Source: Saprospiraceae bacterium
GTDB taxonomy: Bacteria > Bacteroidota > Bacteroidia > Chitinophagales > Saprospiraceae
Length of the DNA: 64,000 nucleotides
Direction of reading: 5' to 3'
Assembly (NCBI GenBank): GCA_041392805.1
Contig: JAWKLJ010000001.1
Coordinates: 3,844,001-3,908,000 of the forward strand
A program made the translations under genes and the position numbers. The notes under the pieces are model-generated. The model ran no database searches, was not told the DNA's origin, and saw only the letters and a program-made list of their open reading frames with translations. Of this stretch, positions 43,451-52,879 are shown piece by piece. The number at the start of each line of letters is the position of its first letter. Position 1 is the first letter of the stretch.

Positions 43451-43536
43451 ATCACTCGTCTTTCTTTAAGAATAATTACTTCCCAAAAGACTCAGGCCAT
43501 TAAGCCTGCTATTGATTTTTTCAAATAACTTGGGAT

Positions 43537-44784
43537 ATGAAAAGGGTTGTTGTAACTGGACTTGGAGCGCTTACACCGATAGGTAATAACATTGAGGAAT
43601 ATGCTGCTGGCCTAATGAATGGCACTAGTGGAGCAAATTTGATTACACATTTCGAGGCAGCTAAGTTTAAGACCCAATTTGCCTGTGAAATCAAGCACTT
43701 TGATCCTTCTGCTGTCCTGGATAAACGCGAGCAACGCCGGATGGATAATTTCTCTATCTATGCGATGGTAACTGCTATTGAAGCTGTACAAAATGCAGGC
43801 TTGGATCCAGCAACACTTGATTTGGATCGCGTTGGTGTTATTTGGGCATCCGGTATAGGGGGATTGAGATCATTAGAGAAAGAAATCGAAGATTTTTGTG
43901 CGGGAGATGGTACGCCTCGATATAATCCGTTCATGATCCCCAAAATGATCGCAGACATTGCATCAGGACTCATTTCCATGCATTTTGGCTTTCGGGGAAT
44001 CAATTATGCTACTGTTTCTGCCTGTGCGTCTTCTTCTCATGCCTTAATGAATGCTTTTGACTATATTCGCTTAGGTCGTAATAATATCATTGTAACGGGT
44101 GGTTCGGAAGCTTCGGTTACCAAGGCGGGCATTGGTGGATTCAATGCCATGAAAGCCCTTTCCACTCGAAATGACGATTATATGACGGCTTCTCGACCTT
44201 TTGATTTGGATAGAGATGGATTTGTCCTTGGCGAAGGTTCGGGAGCTATTATTTTAGAAGAATTAGAGCATGCCAAGCGAAGGGGAGCAACTATCATTGC
44301 TGAGATTGTCGGGGCTGGCGCTACTGCTGATGCACACCACCTTACCGCTCCTCATCCGGAAGGGCTAGGTGCTGCTAACGTCATGAAAATGGCCATGGAA
44401 GATGCCAAATTAAGCCCAATTGACATTGACTATATCAATGTTCACGGAACCTCTACCCCATTGGGTGATATAGCGGAAGTAAAGGCTATCCAAAAGGTAT
44501 TTGGTGATCATGCCTACAAGTTAAATATTAGTTCTACAAAATCAATGACAGGCCATTTACTTGGAGCAGCTGGGGCCATTGAGGCCATTGCATGTATTTT
44601 GGCCATCAAGCATAATAAGATACCACCAACCATTAATCATTTTACCGATGATCCGGATTTAGATCCAAAGTTGAATCTGACGTTTAATGAGGCGCAAGAA
44701 AGGAAGGTGAATGTAGCGTTGAGCAATACCTTTGGTTTTGGTGGTCACAATTCATCTGTGATTTTCAAGCGATTCGAAGAGTAG
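43537..44784 (+). CDS. fabF: Beta-ketoacyl-ACP synthase II
   Basis: Condenses malonyl-ACP with acyl-ACP in chain elongation. The 415-residue protein opens MKRVVVTGLGALTPIGNN and has the Cys-His-His triad: Cys in TVSACASSSHALMNAF near residue 165, His in INVHGTSTPLGD near 304 and His in STKSMTGHLLGAAGAIEA near 341. Length and motif order are those of FabF rather than FabB. It is downstream of acpP and followed by a terminator. Confidence 0.96.
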   Translation: MKRVVVTGLGALTPIGNNIEEYAAGLMNGTSGANLITHFEAAKFKTQFACEIKHFDPSAVLDKREQRRMDNFSIYAMVTAIEAVQNAGLDPATLDLDRVGVIWASGIGGLRSLEKEIEDFCAGDGTPRYNPFMIPKMIADIASGLISMHFGFRGINYATVSACASSSHALMNAFDYIRLGRNNIIVTGGSEASVTKAGIGGFNAMKALSTRNDDYMTASRPFDLDRDGFVLGEGSGAIILEELEHAKRRGATIIAEIVGAGATADAHHLTAPHPEGLGAANVMKMAMEDAKLSPIDIDYINVHGTSTPLGDIAEVKAIQKVFGDHAYKLNISSTKSMTGHLLGAAGAIEAIACILAIKHNKIPPTINHFTDDPDLDPKLNLTFNEAQERKVNVALSNTFGFGGHNSSVIFKRFEE

Positions 44785-44850
44785 AATCTCTTTTTTGAAT
44801 GAAGTGGAAAAGGATGGAGCTATTTTCTTTGCATTTAAAAGTGTGAAAGA

Positions 44851-44893
44851 ATGAATAATGAAACTATTAAAAAAGCTCATTATTCACTTTTTT
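44851..44893 (+). terminator. Intrinsic terminator after fabF
   Basis: ATGAATAATG (44851-44860) and CATTATTCA (44878-44886) form a 9-bp stem with a 17-base A-rich loop, followed by CTTTTTT. It ends the acpP-fabF unit about 65 bases after the stop codon. Confidence 0.75.
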
Positions 44894-45314
44894 ATCCTTG
44901 CCTGTTATCTTTTATCTTGCTGTTTGTATGGTAGCAGGTTGCATTTGGCTATTCATTTAAAGGTTGGTAGTTACCGTAAGTCTGTGGTATACACTACTTA
45001 TACAAGGATTACTTTCAGCCCTTAAGTCAATCGCTTCGGTTTATTATTACTCGCATCATCCTATCTTTGGCTATTCATTCAAACAGAAAGCGGTTTTCTG
45101 TTGCTTCGTGTTCGCTTCATTTATATATACTTTATTGAGGGTTAATCCTGGTAGATTTTTCTAACAGGAGTTTAGTAGGTTGTCAACCACTTTCCTGAGC
45201 AATGGGAACGAATCCATTGTTTTCTTTCCGCGCTGTCATTAAAGGAAAGAAAAAGTTTGTGGTCAGCCATAGGGAACAGTACCCTCAAATAACCGTTTTC
45301 TTAACCAAAAGTGG
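44894..45314. other. Non-coding leader upstream of rnc
   Basis: About 420 bases without a supported gene. An 18-bp motif, TTTGGCTATTCATTTAAA, occurs at 44944-44961 and again, with one change, at 45066-45083. The short frames at 44964-45164 and 45202-45390 have no family likeness and the latter overlaps rnc in another frame. The promoter of rnc is presumably here but not identifiable. Confidence 0.35.
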
Positions 45315-46067
45315 ATGGCTTTATTTAGACTTTTCCAGCGAATCTACAATTATTATTTTTCGACTGATAAAATGCTTGCTAAGCGCTTGAAGTCGTTAAC
45401 GGGATTCGTGCCTGCAAATATGGATATTTTCAGGCTTGCCTTTTCTCATAAGTCGACGATTTCTGATAAGGCATATGCCTTGCAGAATAATGAACGACTT
45501 GAATACCTAGGCGATGCTGTTTTAGGGACGATCGTTGCGGAGTACTTGTTCAAAAAATACCCCAACAGTGATGAGGGTTTTTTGACCAAAATGCGTTCCA
45601 AAATTGTTAAGCGTAAATCGCTCAACAAAATCGGCGATAAAATGGGCTTGGATATGCTCTTGGCCGAGTACAACAATACGCGTCTTAGTCGCTCCATGTT
45701 GGGTAATGCCGTAGAAGCATTAGTCGGAGCGGTATACTTGGAGCAAGGTTATTTTAGAACCAAGCGCTTTGTTGTTCGTAAAGTACTTCGCAATTACGTT
45801 GATGTGCACGAACTAGAGAGCTTTGATGATAACTACAAAAGCCAATTGCTGGAGTGGTGTCAGAAAAATGGCCAAACTGTCAGCTATAAGTTACTTGCTC
45901 GCTATAAGTTCGAAAAACGAGATCGATTTAAAGTCGCCGTTATGGTAAATGGCCAAAAACTGGCTGTTGCCGATGACTTCAATAAAAAGAGTGCCGAACA
46001 GACGGCGTCCGAGAAGGCTATGCAAGCGCTCGGCATCTTAGTTGAAGAGGAGGAAGACGAAGATTGA
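45315..46067 (+). CDS. rnc: Ribonuclease III
   Basis: Cleaves double-stranded RNA in rRNA maturation and mRNA turnover. The 250-residue protein has the catalytic signature NERLEYLGDAVLGTIVAEYLF near residue 55, a second acidic region GNAVEALVGAVYLEQGY near 130, and a C-terminal double-stranded RNA-binding domain (YKSQLLEWCQKNGQTVSYKLL to KKSAEQTASEKAMQALGIL). It starts MALFRLFQRIYNYYFSTDKML, with a longer N-terminus than E. coli RNase III, as is usual in Bacteroidota. Confidence 0.95.
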   Translation: MALFRLFQRIYNYYFSTDKMLAKRLKSLTGFVPANMDIFRLAFSHKSTISDKAYALQNNERLEYLGDAVLGTIVAEYLFKKYPNSDEGFLTKMRSKIVKRKSLNKIGDKMGLDMLLAEYNNTRLSRSMLGNAVEALVGAVYLEQGYFRTKRFVVRKVLRNYVDVHELESFDDNYKSQLLEWCQKNGQTVSYKLLARYKFEKRDRFKVAVMVNGQKLAVADDFNKKSAEQTASEKAMQALGILVEEEEDED

Positions 46068-46127
46068 TTTTGAATAGGAAATGGGCAGAATAATGTCCCA
46101 TTTTCACCTTCCCATAGCTCGTTTGCC

Positions 46128-47417
46128 ATGACTTACGATCAAATTTATGCATTGGCACCAGATACGGATACCTTGCAAAAGGCGAGAGGTGTATCCTATG
46201 CTGGACGCAAGTGGTTAATGATTGAGGGTAACGAGAAACTACTGTGGGCAAGTTATCAAACGGCGCCCAACCTTCTTCACAGGGTTGTTGCTGACCTGGA
46301 AAGGCAACAATTTGGCTGTACCTGTTCAAGTATCCAACGTCCATGTAGGCATGCATTAGGTCTGCTGATGCTCCTTTTGCGGCACGACGAGCGCATTCGG
46401 GTTAGCTATGAGCCGCCTGATTGGGTTTTCAAATGGAAAGAAAACCAAGGCAGCATGGCAGCAAAGCAAGCGTCCCTGTCGACTGCTCCCTCCGGCGAAC
46501 GCATAAATACTCAGCGTTACCAAGCCATGCAAGCAGGTATCATCGAACTCAAACAATGGCTACGCAACCTGGTTCGGCAGGGATTGGCTGTGGCGCGCGA
46601 GCAGCCACCTGATTTTTGGGATGGCTTTGCTGCCCGAATGGTCGATGCCAAACTAGGGAGCATTGCTCGGCAAATCCGGTTAGCCAAATCCTTGTTGGCC
46701 TATGAAGATTGGCATGATCGTTTGCTTGGACTTATTGGCGACCTCTATCTTTTTGCCCAAAGTTTTCAGCGGTTGGAGCGTCTTCCTGAACCATTACAAG
46801 ATGAACTGATGAGTTATGCCGGGGTAAACATCAAGAAGGAATTGGTGTTGGCCAGAAAGGGGATTTTTGATCATTGGCTGGTGGTTGGTCAGGTATTTGG
46901 AGAGGAAGAACAGCTGCGGTATCGCCGCACTTGGTTATTGGGAGAAAAGAGTCAGCAATATGCCTTGCTCTTAGACTTTGTTTTTGGCCAGGCGCCTTTT
47001 GAATATCATTGGCCCGTTGGGGCAGCGCTGCAAGGGGAAATCGTTTTTTATCCTGCCAGCCAAGCGCGAAGAGCGCTGGTTAAAGATTTTGTGTGGTCAC
47101 AAAAAGCTTATCAAGGCCTCAAGGGCTATTCAGTGCTAGCGGAATTTGCCCTCCATTATGCCCAAAATCTGGCGATCAATCCCTTGCTTTTGGTTTTTCC
47201 TGGCCTATTGGATGAGGTTATTCCCATTTTAGAGGCCGATCACTTGTATTTGGTTGATCGTCATCAGAAAAAGATTCCTGTTTTTAAAGATTCGACAGCC
47301 TCGTGGAAGTTGTTAGCCTTGAGTGGTGGCCATCCGATCAGCGTATTTGGTGAATGGAACGGCGAATACCTGGTTGTCTTGACGGGCATTTCGGAAGGCA
47401 GAGTCGTTCATTTATAA
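46128..47417 (+). CDS. SWIM zinc-finger protein
   Basis: A 429-residue cytosolic protein. A SWIM-type zinc finger near residues 63-80 reads FGCTCSSIQRPCRHALGLLMLLL (C-x-C-xn-C-x-H). Such fingers are found in proteins encoded with MoxR/VWA or SWI2/SNF2 genes and may bind nucleic acid or protein. Here it is alone: the rest of the protein (residues 85-429) is not recognised. Its last codons overlap the convergent Wzz-like gene by 6 bases. Confidence 0.8.
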   Translation: MTYDQIYALAPDTDTLQKARGVSYAGRKWLMIEGNEKLLWASYQTAPNLLHRVVADLERQQFGCTCSSIQRPCRHALGLLMLLLRHDERIRVSYEPPDWVFKWKENQGSMAAKQASLSTAPSGERINTQRYQAMQAGIIELKQWLRNLVRQGLAVAREQPPDFWDGFAARMVDAKLGSIARQIRLAKSLLAYEDWHDRLLGLIGDLYLFAQSFQRLERLPEPLQDELMSYAGVNIKKELVLARKGIFDHWLVVGQVFGEEEQLRYRRTWLLGEKSQQYALLLDFVFGQAPFEYHWPVGAALQGEIVFYPASQARRALVKDFVWSQKAYQGLKGYSVLAEFALHYAQNLAINPLLLVFPGLLDEVIPILEADHLYLVDRHQKKIPVFKDSTASWKLLALSGGHPISVFGEWNGEYLVVLTGISEGRVVHL

Positions 47418-48656
47418 GATCCCTGGGGGAGCTTGTTTTTTGCGCCATAATTGTTTCACTTTTCGCATGAGCGCAACAAAAGGGTAAGCCATCATAGCAC
47501 GCCCTTTATTTAGCCATCGGATAAAAGGTCCCTGCCTACGAGGAGGAGGCTTGGTTCCCTTATTTTCACCAGTCTCATTTTCGTCTACTTCTTTCAAAAC
47601 GTCACTGAATAATTTGAAGCTAACGATTAAAAAGAGGGCCAAGGCAAAACCACCGATCCCTCCCTTAATGGCAGCAGATTTAGGCGAAGGTTGATAGGCT
47701 TCAATCGGTAGCATGGTCCTATCAATGAGTTGAATGAGCACCGTTTCGTTGTCCATGTCGATTTTGGCAACTTTAAGCTGTTCTAGGGAAGCAAGGTAAT
47801 CGGTCTTGTTAATTTCTGCTTCCACTTCCAATCGGATAATTTTGCTATGCATGGCTGCACGTTGGCGTTCATCGATCAAAGAATCAGGAAGGTTTAAGTA
47901 TCGTTCGTATCGATCGCGGGTGGTGTTCAGTTCATAATAAATATTGCGATAACTACGAGCCAAGGAATCGGTTTCTACTGCCATTTGCTCATAGGCCACT
48001 TTAGGCGAAAAAAGGGTGTTTTTCTCAATTCTTGCAATCGTTTTCTGTAATAATAAATCGATGATTTGAATGGAAAAAACGGGATCAGGCGTAGACGTAC
48101 TTATAGAAATGAGGCCTAGCTTTTCATCAATTCCAAAAGAGACGAATCCATCTTTATAATTACCGAGGGGTGTACTTATTTTATCCAGTACCAATTTGAA
48201 TACAGCCCGTTCAAGGGGCGTAAAGGTAGGAATGGTTTCATTTTTAAACTGAAAACCGTTGGGGATTTCGGGGTCGAGGTCTTCGGGTTTGTGCTGAAAA
48301 TAAAGGTTTAAGTATTGGTTGATTATAAGCGTTTCCGTCCCTAGGGTATCAATTTTTTCTAAAAGAATTTCGCGCATAAGCATCTTTGAGTTTAAAAGAC
48401 GCGTATATATCTGGATAAGTGTTTTGAATTCTTTTGCAATATCGTGAGGAAGAATTGACATTTGTACATTTGCGGGGAAGGTAGGTTTTACTTTTACAAT
48501 TTTTTTATACTGTAAGGCACCCAACAACAGGGTAAATAAAGCAATAACGTACCACCTCTTTAAGACGAAGAGGAAATATTCCCAAGCCTTCAATAAAAGG
48601 GCTCGAATAGAAATTTCGTCCGGTTTTCTCGCGTAATTTTTGTTTGGGTCACTCAT
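47412..48656 (-). CDS. Wzz-like polysaccharide chain-length/co-polymerase protein
   Basis: A 414-residue inner-membrane protein. The N-terminal transmembrane segment (FLFVLKRWYVIALFTLLLGAL) and a second one near residue 330 (IKGGIGGFALALFLIVSFKLF), preceded by a proline-rich PIEAYQPSPKSAA, bracket a periplasmic coiled-coil domain. This is the PCP (Wzz/Wza-partner) layout. No tyrosine-kinase domain follows. It should set the chain length of the polysaccharide made by the genes on the other strand from 48911. Its promoter region, with a hairpin, lies between them. Confidence 0.8.
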   Translation of the reverse strand: MSDPNKNYARKPDEISIRALLLKAWEYFLFVLKRWYVIALFTLLLGALQYKKIVKVKPTFPANVQMSILPHDIAKEFKTLIQIYTRLLNSKMLMREILLEKIDTLGTETLIINQYLNLYFQHKPEDLDPEIPNGFQFKNETIPTFTPLERAVFKLVLDKISTPLGNYKDGFVSFGIDEKLGLISISTSTPDPVFSIQIIDLLLQKTIARIEKNTLFSPKVAYEQMAVETDSLARSYRNIYYELNTTRDRYERYLNLPDSLIDERQRAAMHSKIIRLEVEAEINKTDYLASLEQLKVAKIDMDNETVLIQLIDRTMLPIEAYQPSPKSAAIKGGIGGFALALFLIVSFKLFSDVLKEVDENETGENKGTKPPPRRQGPFIRWLNKGRAMMAYPFVALMRKVKQLWRKKQAPPGIL

Positions 48657-48803
48657 CTAATGGTCTCAAAAAGTAGCACAGGCTAGTACTGAAAATCAAT
48701 AGATTTTCTTTTATAATTCCTTTTACGGCGAAACTTTGTCAATAGTTGTGCCGAACATAACATTTACCGCTTTTTTCAAAACAGGTTTTCAGCTCATTAC
48801 AAC

Positions 48804-48870
48804 AAAAAAAAAGGCTTGTCTGTGCCCCAATCAGGGCGATAACTGCCCAAAATAGAAAGCCTGATTTTTG
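48804..48870. promoter_or_regulatory. Hairpin with T-run in the divergent wzz/asnB-like leader
   Basis: AGGCTT (48812-48817) pairs with AAGCCT (48857-48862); within it GGGC...GCCC (48834-48848) forms a second stem. AATCAGG...CCTGATT (48829-48835, 48860-48866) is an alternative pairing. On the minus strand, toward the Wzz-like gene, the outer stem is followed by nine T residues, so it would act as a premature terminator in that gene's leader. On the plus strand the T-run is shorter (TTTTT). Confidence 0.45.
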
Positions 48871-48910
48871 TAAAAAATCGTGTTGATTATTGTGTTCAAA
48901 AACGACTTAT

Positions 48911-50758
48911 ATGTTATTACAATGTACAACTAACCCAAGTAAAGTCCCTCAAAATGCGCTTTCTGAGCGAATTGGGCCCCTTCATTGTTCCTACGAATTA
49001 ACGGCTACTGATTATTATGTAGACGGAACAAAGTATGTTTTTTTTATAGAGACAAACCTGACGAAAAGCAAGTTTTCTGCGGTAGAGAAAAGCTTGGAAA
49101 ACCTCGAAACCTTGGAAGCATCGGAGATTCACAGGCTTTTAAATGCCAATTATTTTTTGGTGGCCATAGAGAAGGGTGGTAGACATTTGCACCTGATGCG
49201 AGATGCCTCGGGTATAAAAACGGCTTATTATTCGCACGCTGATGCTGCGTTGTGTATTGGTTCGGTTATGCACGAGGTAGCGCAGCAACAGGAGACCGTT
49301 GCCTTTAATAAAGCCGGTGTTTACCAGTTGTTGTATTCCGGTTATCTTCTGGACGGATATAGTTTTTATGAAGGAATCGCCGAAATAAAAATGGGACATC
49401 ACTTGGTTTTTGACGAACACTTGCAATTGGTGAAAAGCACCCAGCATTTGGTTCATTTGGCCCAACAGGACAACACTTATTCCGAAGAAGAAAACTGCCT
49501 GATGCTACGTGAAGCCATTCAAAAGGCACACCAACCCTTTTTATCTGACAAGAATATTGTTTTGCTTTCCGGCGGTTTAGATTCTATCGCCATGATTATT
49601 TCATTGGATGACATCGTCAAAGGCGAAAAACTGGATTCTATTTCTTTCAAAGTCAAGGATACCACCCAGGATGAATCTGTTTACTCGACCAGTATTGCCC
49701 AGCACTTGCAGGTGCCCAACAAATTGATTGAAGTAGATGCCAATGATCCTGGCATTATTCATCAGTTTGAGGAAAAGGTTTTACGCATGAATAACCCTTA
49801 TTATGGGGCCTGGATTTTTGGTCATTTTTCAGGTACACCCGAGGAAATGTATTATGCTGGGCAGGATACTCGCCTTCATACTCCTGCCTTAAATGAAGTG
49901 GATAAATGGGCCTATTCCTTTTTGAAATACCAGGAAAGTTGGTGGCTAAAGGGGTTTTTACTTCCACTGACCAATGGAATTGTTATCCCCTTGTTGAAGG
50001 CATTGGGTTGGGATAAAAGCCCTAATCGGATCGTAAAGAACCTCTTCAAAGCCGCTCATATTTTTGATCTTAAAAAGTATATCTCCACCTTTTATTTCAA
50101 AATAGACGCGCAAAAAATAAAAGAGAAGGGTTTGCCAATTGACTATTACCACCTCATCGCCGAGCACTTAGACCTGAAACTGGAAAACTGCCCCAGCAAA
50201 AGGGCCTTATACAATGAGATTGTTCGCTTGAAATGGAGCGAACAATATATCTATGATATGCGCTATTTGCAAGATGTTGCGCGGATTAACCAGACTTATA
50301 TTGCCATGCCTTTTTATAATAAAGAACTAGCTGAATTTAGTTCAGGCATTCCATTTGATTTGGCGACAAAGCCAATGATTGGTCGGGCACGTTTTGGGAA
50401 AAAGAAAAACATTATCTACAAATATGTTTTGCGAAAAGCCTTTCGCGATAAGTTAAATGACCTGACATATTATCGGGCCAAAGCAGTATCAATGACCCTT
50501 CATCAGTTGTTTAATGGGCCATTGGGGGAGAAAGTCGGGGCTATTTTAGCAGCTGACCTTGCGGCCAAGCAGTCCTTTATCAAGGAATTTCAATTGGAAG
50601 TGGTCGTGAAAAAATACATCAACCACAAAAAATGGGCTTTTGAGGACTCCGATTACCTGCATTTGGTGTATTACATTGCTACCTTGATTATCTATCACCA
50701 AGCGATCGTTTTGGCATCAAGGAAAACCCGTGTTGAAAAAGTACCTGATTGGAGCTAA
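48911..50758 (+). CDS. Asparagine synthetase-like (AsnB family) protein
   Basis: About 615 residues. The C-terminal half has the PP-loop ATP pyrophosphatase motif NIVLLSGGLDSIAMI near residue 215 and a YRAKAVSM-type region, typical of AsnB synthetase domains. The N-terminal half resembles the class II glutaminase fold but lacks the obligatory Cys2 of MCGI: the ATG at 48911 gives MLLQCTT. A TTG start seven codons upstream would place Cys at position 2 but followed by S-K, not G-I. The protein may therefore use ammonia or another nucleophile. In this cluster it may modify a sugar or peptide of the polysaccharide. Confidence 0.78.
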   Translation: MLLQCTTNPSKVPQNALSERIGPLHCSYELTATDYYVDGTKYVFFIETNLTKSKFSAVEKSLENLETLEASEIHRLLNANYFLVAIEKGGRHLHLMRDASGIKTAYYSHADAALCIGSVMHEVAQQQETVAFNKAGVYQLLYSGYLLDGYSFYEGIAEIKMGHHLVFDEHLQLVKSTQHLVHLAQQDNTYSEEENCLMLREAIQKAHQPFLSDKNIVLLSGGLDSIAMIISLDDIVKGEKLDSISFKVKDTTQDESVYSTSIAQHLQVPNKLIEVDANDPGIIHQFEEKVLRMNNPYYGAWIFGHFSGTPEEMYYAGQDTRLHTPALNEVDKWAYSFLKYQESWWLKGFLLPLTNGIVIPLLKALGWDKSPNRIVKNLFKAAHIFDLKKYISTFYFKIDAQKIKEKGLPIDYYHLIAEHLDLKLENCPSKRALYNEIVRLKWSEQYIYDMRYLQDVARINQTYIAMPFYNKELAEFSSGIPFDLATKPMIGRARFGKKKNIIYKYVLRKAFRDKLNDLTYYRAKAVSMTLHQLFNGPLGEKVGAILAADLAAKQSFIKEFQLEVVVKKYINHKKWAFEDSDYLHLVYYIATLIIYHQAIVLASRKTRVEKVPDWS

Positions 50759-50820
50759 TCTGGCGATCGCTGCGAATTCTGTAATAAAACACATTAACTG
50801 CCAATCCAAAAAATAATGTC

Positions 50821-51564
50821 ATGAAGTCGTTTCTAACAAGTATAATCACCCTAATTATTCCTACCCAGTTAGCCATACCCTTGCTGAATATATTGGGACA
50901 TAAAGTTCATCCGCAGGCAAAAATTGGATTTTCCTTAGTGCATTGCCAACACCTTTATCTTGATAAAAAGAGCCGAATAGGTCATTTCAATTTGATAAGG
51001 GTCGAAAAGCTGATAATGCGAGAAGGTGCGTTTATTCAATCGATGAATCGGATTCGTGGGCCGCTGCATATTATCATGCAGGAAGATGCTGCGATTGCGC
51101 GCAATAATAGCATTTATAGGGGCGACCCACCTACTTGTTTGGGCATTGCAACGCTCAAGTTGGGTAGATTAGGGCAAATCATCAGCAAGCACCACTTGGA
51201 TTGTACCAAATCTATTACCATTGGAGACAACTCGACGGTAGGGGGCTTAGGCACACAATTCTGGACACATGGCTTTATGCATGCACCCAAAGGGCGTCAT
51301 CGAATCAGGGTAGAAGGAGAAATCATCATTGGAGACAACGTATACATCGGGTCCCGTTGTGTGCTCAACCCTGGCGTGAAAGTTGCCAATAGCATATCGA
51401 TTGGCAGTAATGCTTCGGTTGCCAAGTCATTAGATCAACCAGGAATGTATGTCTCTCAACCGCTTCGGCATATTGCACGAGACATTTCCGATGTAGAGGC
51501 AAAATTGGAAAAACAAGAGCAATATAACTTAGAAACCGCCGTATATGAAAAACCGGTCCATTAA
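50821..51564 (+). CDS. Left-handed beta-helix acyltransferase
   Basis: A 247-residue hexapeptide-repeat transferase of the LbH superfamily. Repeats such as KSRIGHFNLI, GAFIQSMNRI, SITIGDNSTVGG, EIIIGDNVYIGSRCVLNPGVKV and SISIGSNASV form the beta-helix, and HGFMHAPKGRHR may contain the catalytic His. Acetyl or another acyl group is probably put on a sugar of the polysaccharide. It overlaps the downstream flippase gene by 20 bases and follows the AsnB-like gene by 62 bases. Confidence 0.85.
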   Translation: MKSFLTSIITLIIPTQLAIPLLNILGHKVHPQAKIGFSLVHCQHLYLDKKSRIGHFNLIRVEKLIMREGAFIQSMNRIRGPLHIIMQEDAAIARNNSIYRGDPPTCLGIATLKLGRLGQIISKHHLDCTKSITIGDNSTVGGLGTQFWTHGFMHAPKGRHRIRVEGEIIIGDNVYIGSRCVLNPGVKVANSISIGSNASVAKSLDQPGMYVSQPLRHIARDISDVEAKLEKQEQYNLETAVYEKPVH

Positions 51565-52852
51565 CATGGAAGCCTTGCTGCCACAGCTAAAGGCTCAATT
51601 TTTAAAACTGTCGGGCTTTTCTATCCTATTTGTCTTTGTAAAAATCAATGCCTTTACTGCTGCCCTTTTTTTATCCAACTTTGTGGACAATACGGCGGAT
51701 TATGGCCTCTTTGAATATGCTTTATCCATAGGACTCATAGCGGCCATTCCGCTCAATTTTGGTTTGCAAGGCGCCTATCCTTTTTTTAACCTGAGATTGC
51801 AAAAGGAGGGATTTAAATCGGTCTTTTATTTTCATTCTCTTTTAGTCAGTAGCTTATTATGTCTGCTATTTGTGATCAACCAATGGCTGTTTCCATTTAT
51901 GCCTGAGAAAATCGCTTTTGCACTATTAATTGGCGGAATAATCGCCATGCAGGTGATGTTGTCCGCTATTTTGAAATCTCACGAGGTGCTTTCCTCGGCA
52001 ATGCTGTTGGATGGAGGTTTGTTCTTGGTCCTTAACCTTTATAATTTATGGTTGTATGTGTCTGGGACAAGTTTGGATTTTGCCCTATTAGCAATAGCCT
52101 TTAGTAGTTATATGCTGCTACTTTGGGGGATGCATTTGTTGCGTTTTCTGAATACAAGGAGCGATTTTTCCTGGTCAAGGTATAAAGAGGTTCTGGGTTT
52201 TGGAAAGAACCTACTTTTGTCTTCTTTTTTAATTATTTGTCTGACTGGGAGTGCCAGAATTTTCATTGAATATTTTCTGGGGATGGAGCAGGTAGGAATT
52301 TATGCCTTTTATTTTCGGTTTGCAGCGGCAGTGGTGATGATTCATCAAGTTGTAAATATTGTTTTTTTCAAGAAGATGTATGAGTCCTCTCCTGCTATGC
52401 TAGACAAGTGTTTTGTCGTGTTTTTACTTTTCATCTTATTAGTTGGTAGTATTTTACTTTTTGCCGTACCGCTAATTTTTAATGGGCAGCTGAATTTGCT
52501 GGATCAAACCTGGCGTGCCTATCGGGAGCTGTATGTCCTTTTGAGTTTTCAGATGGTTTTCTGGATTTGTTTGGCCCTAAACGAGAATATTCTTTACAGG
52601 GAACAATTATCTGTAAAGATGAATCGATGGTTTTTGGCCTTGCTGGGATTGATGACGGCCAGTATTTGGCTAATGGCCCGGATGGATCAACTCAACGTCT
52701 TTAACCTTACTTTAATCAACGCCATTTGTTTGGCTTTGGCTTGCGAGATACAATTTATGCTACTTCGAAAAAAACAGCTTCCCTTTACAAAAACCAGAAT
52801 ACTCAACATCTTTTTTGCATTACTATTATTACTGACGTATGTGATTATGTAA
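51545..52852 (+). CDS. Wzx-like polysaccharide flippase
   Basis: A 435-residue polytopic membrane protein with about 12 hydrophobic helices spread over the whole length, for example GFSILFVFVKINAFTAALFLS near residue 22 and ILNIFFALLLLLTYVIM at the end. The start segment and helix pattern fit the MOP/PST flippase superfamily, and the neighbours (acyltransferase, glycosyltransferase-like, Wzy-like) support a role in moving lipid-linked repeat units across the inner membrane. An alternative start at 51566 is possible. Confidence 0.8.
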   Translation: MKNRSINMEALLPQLKAQFLKLSGFSILFVFVKINAFTAALFLSNFVDNTADYGLFEYALSIGLIAAIPLNFGLQGAYPFFNLRLQKEGFKSVFYFHSLLVSSLLCLLFVINQWLFPFMPEKIAFALLIGGIIAMQVMLSAILKSHEVLSSAMLLDGGLFLVLNLYNLWLYVSGTSLDFALLAIAFSSYMLLLWGMHLLRFLNTRSDFSWSRYKEVLGFGKNLLLSSFLIICLTGSARIFIEYFLGMEQVGIYAFYFRFAAAVVMIHQVVNIVFFKKMYESSPAMLDKCFVVFLLFILLVGSILLFAVPLIFNGQLNLLDQTWRAYRELYVLLSFQMVFWICLALNENILYREQLSVKMNRWFLALLGLMTASIWLMARMDQLNVFNLTLINAICLALACEIQFMLLRKKQLPFTKTRILNIFFALLLLLTYVIM

Positions 52853-52879
52853 CGATCAGTAGGTTAAAACCCCTATGAA

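Noticed and set aside
44964..45164. 66-codon hydrophobic frame upstream of rnc
   Set aside because: No start signal, no conserved pattern, and it lies in a leader that has direct repeats; not supported as a gene.
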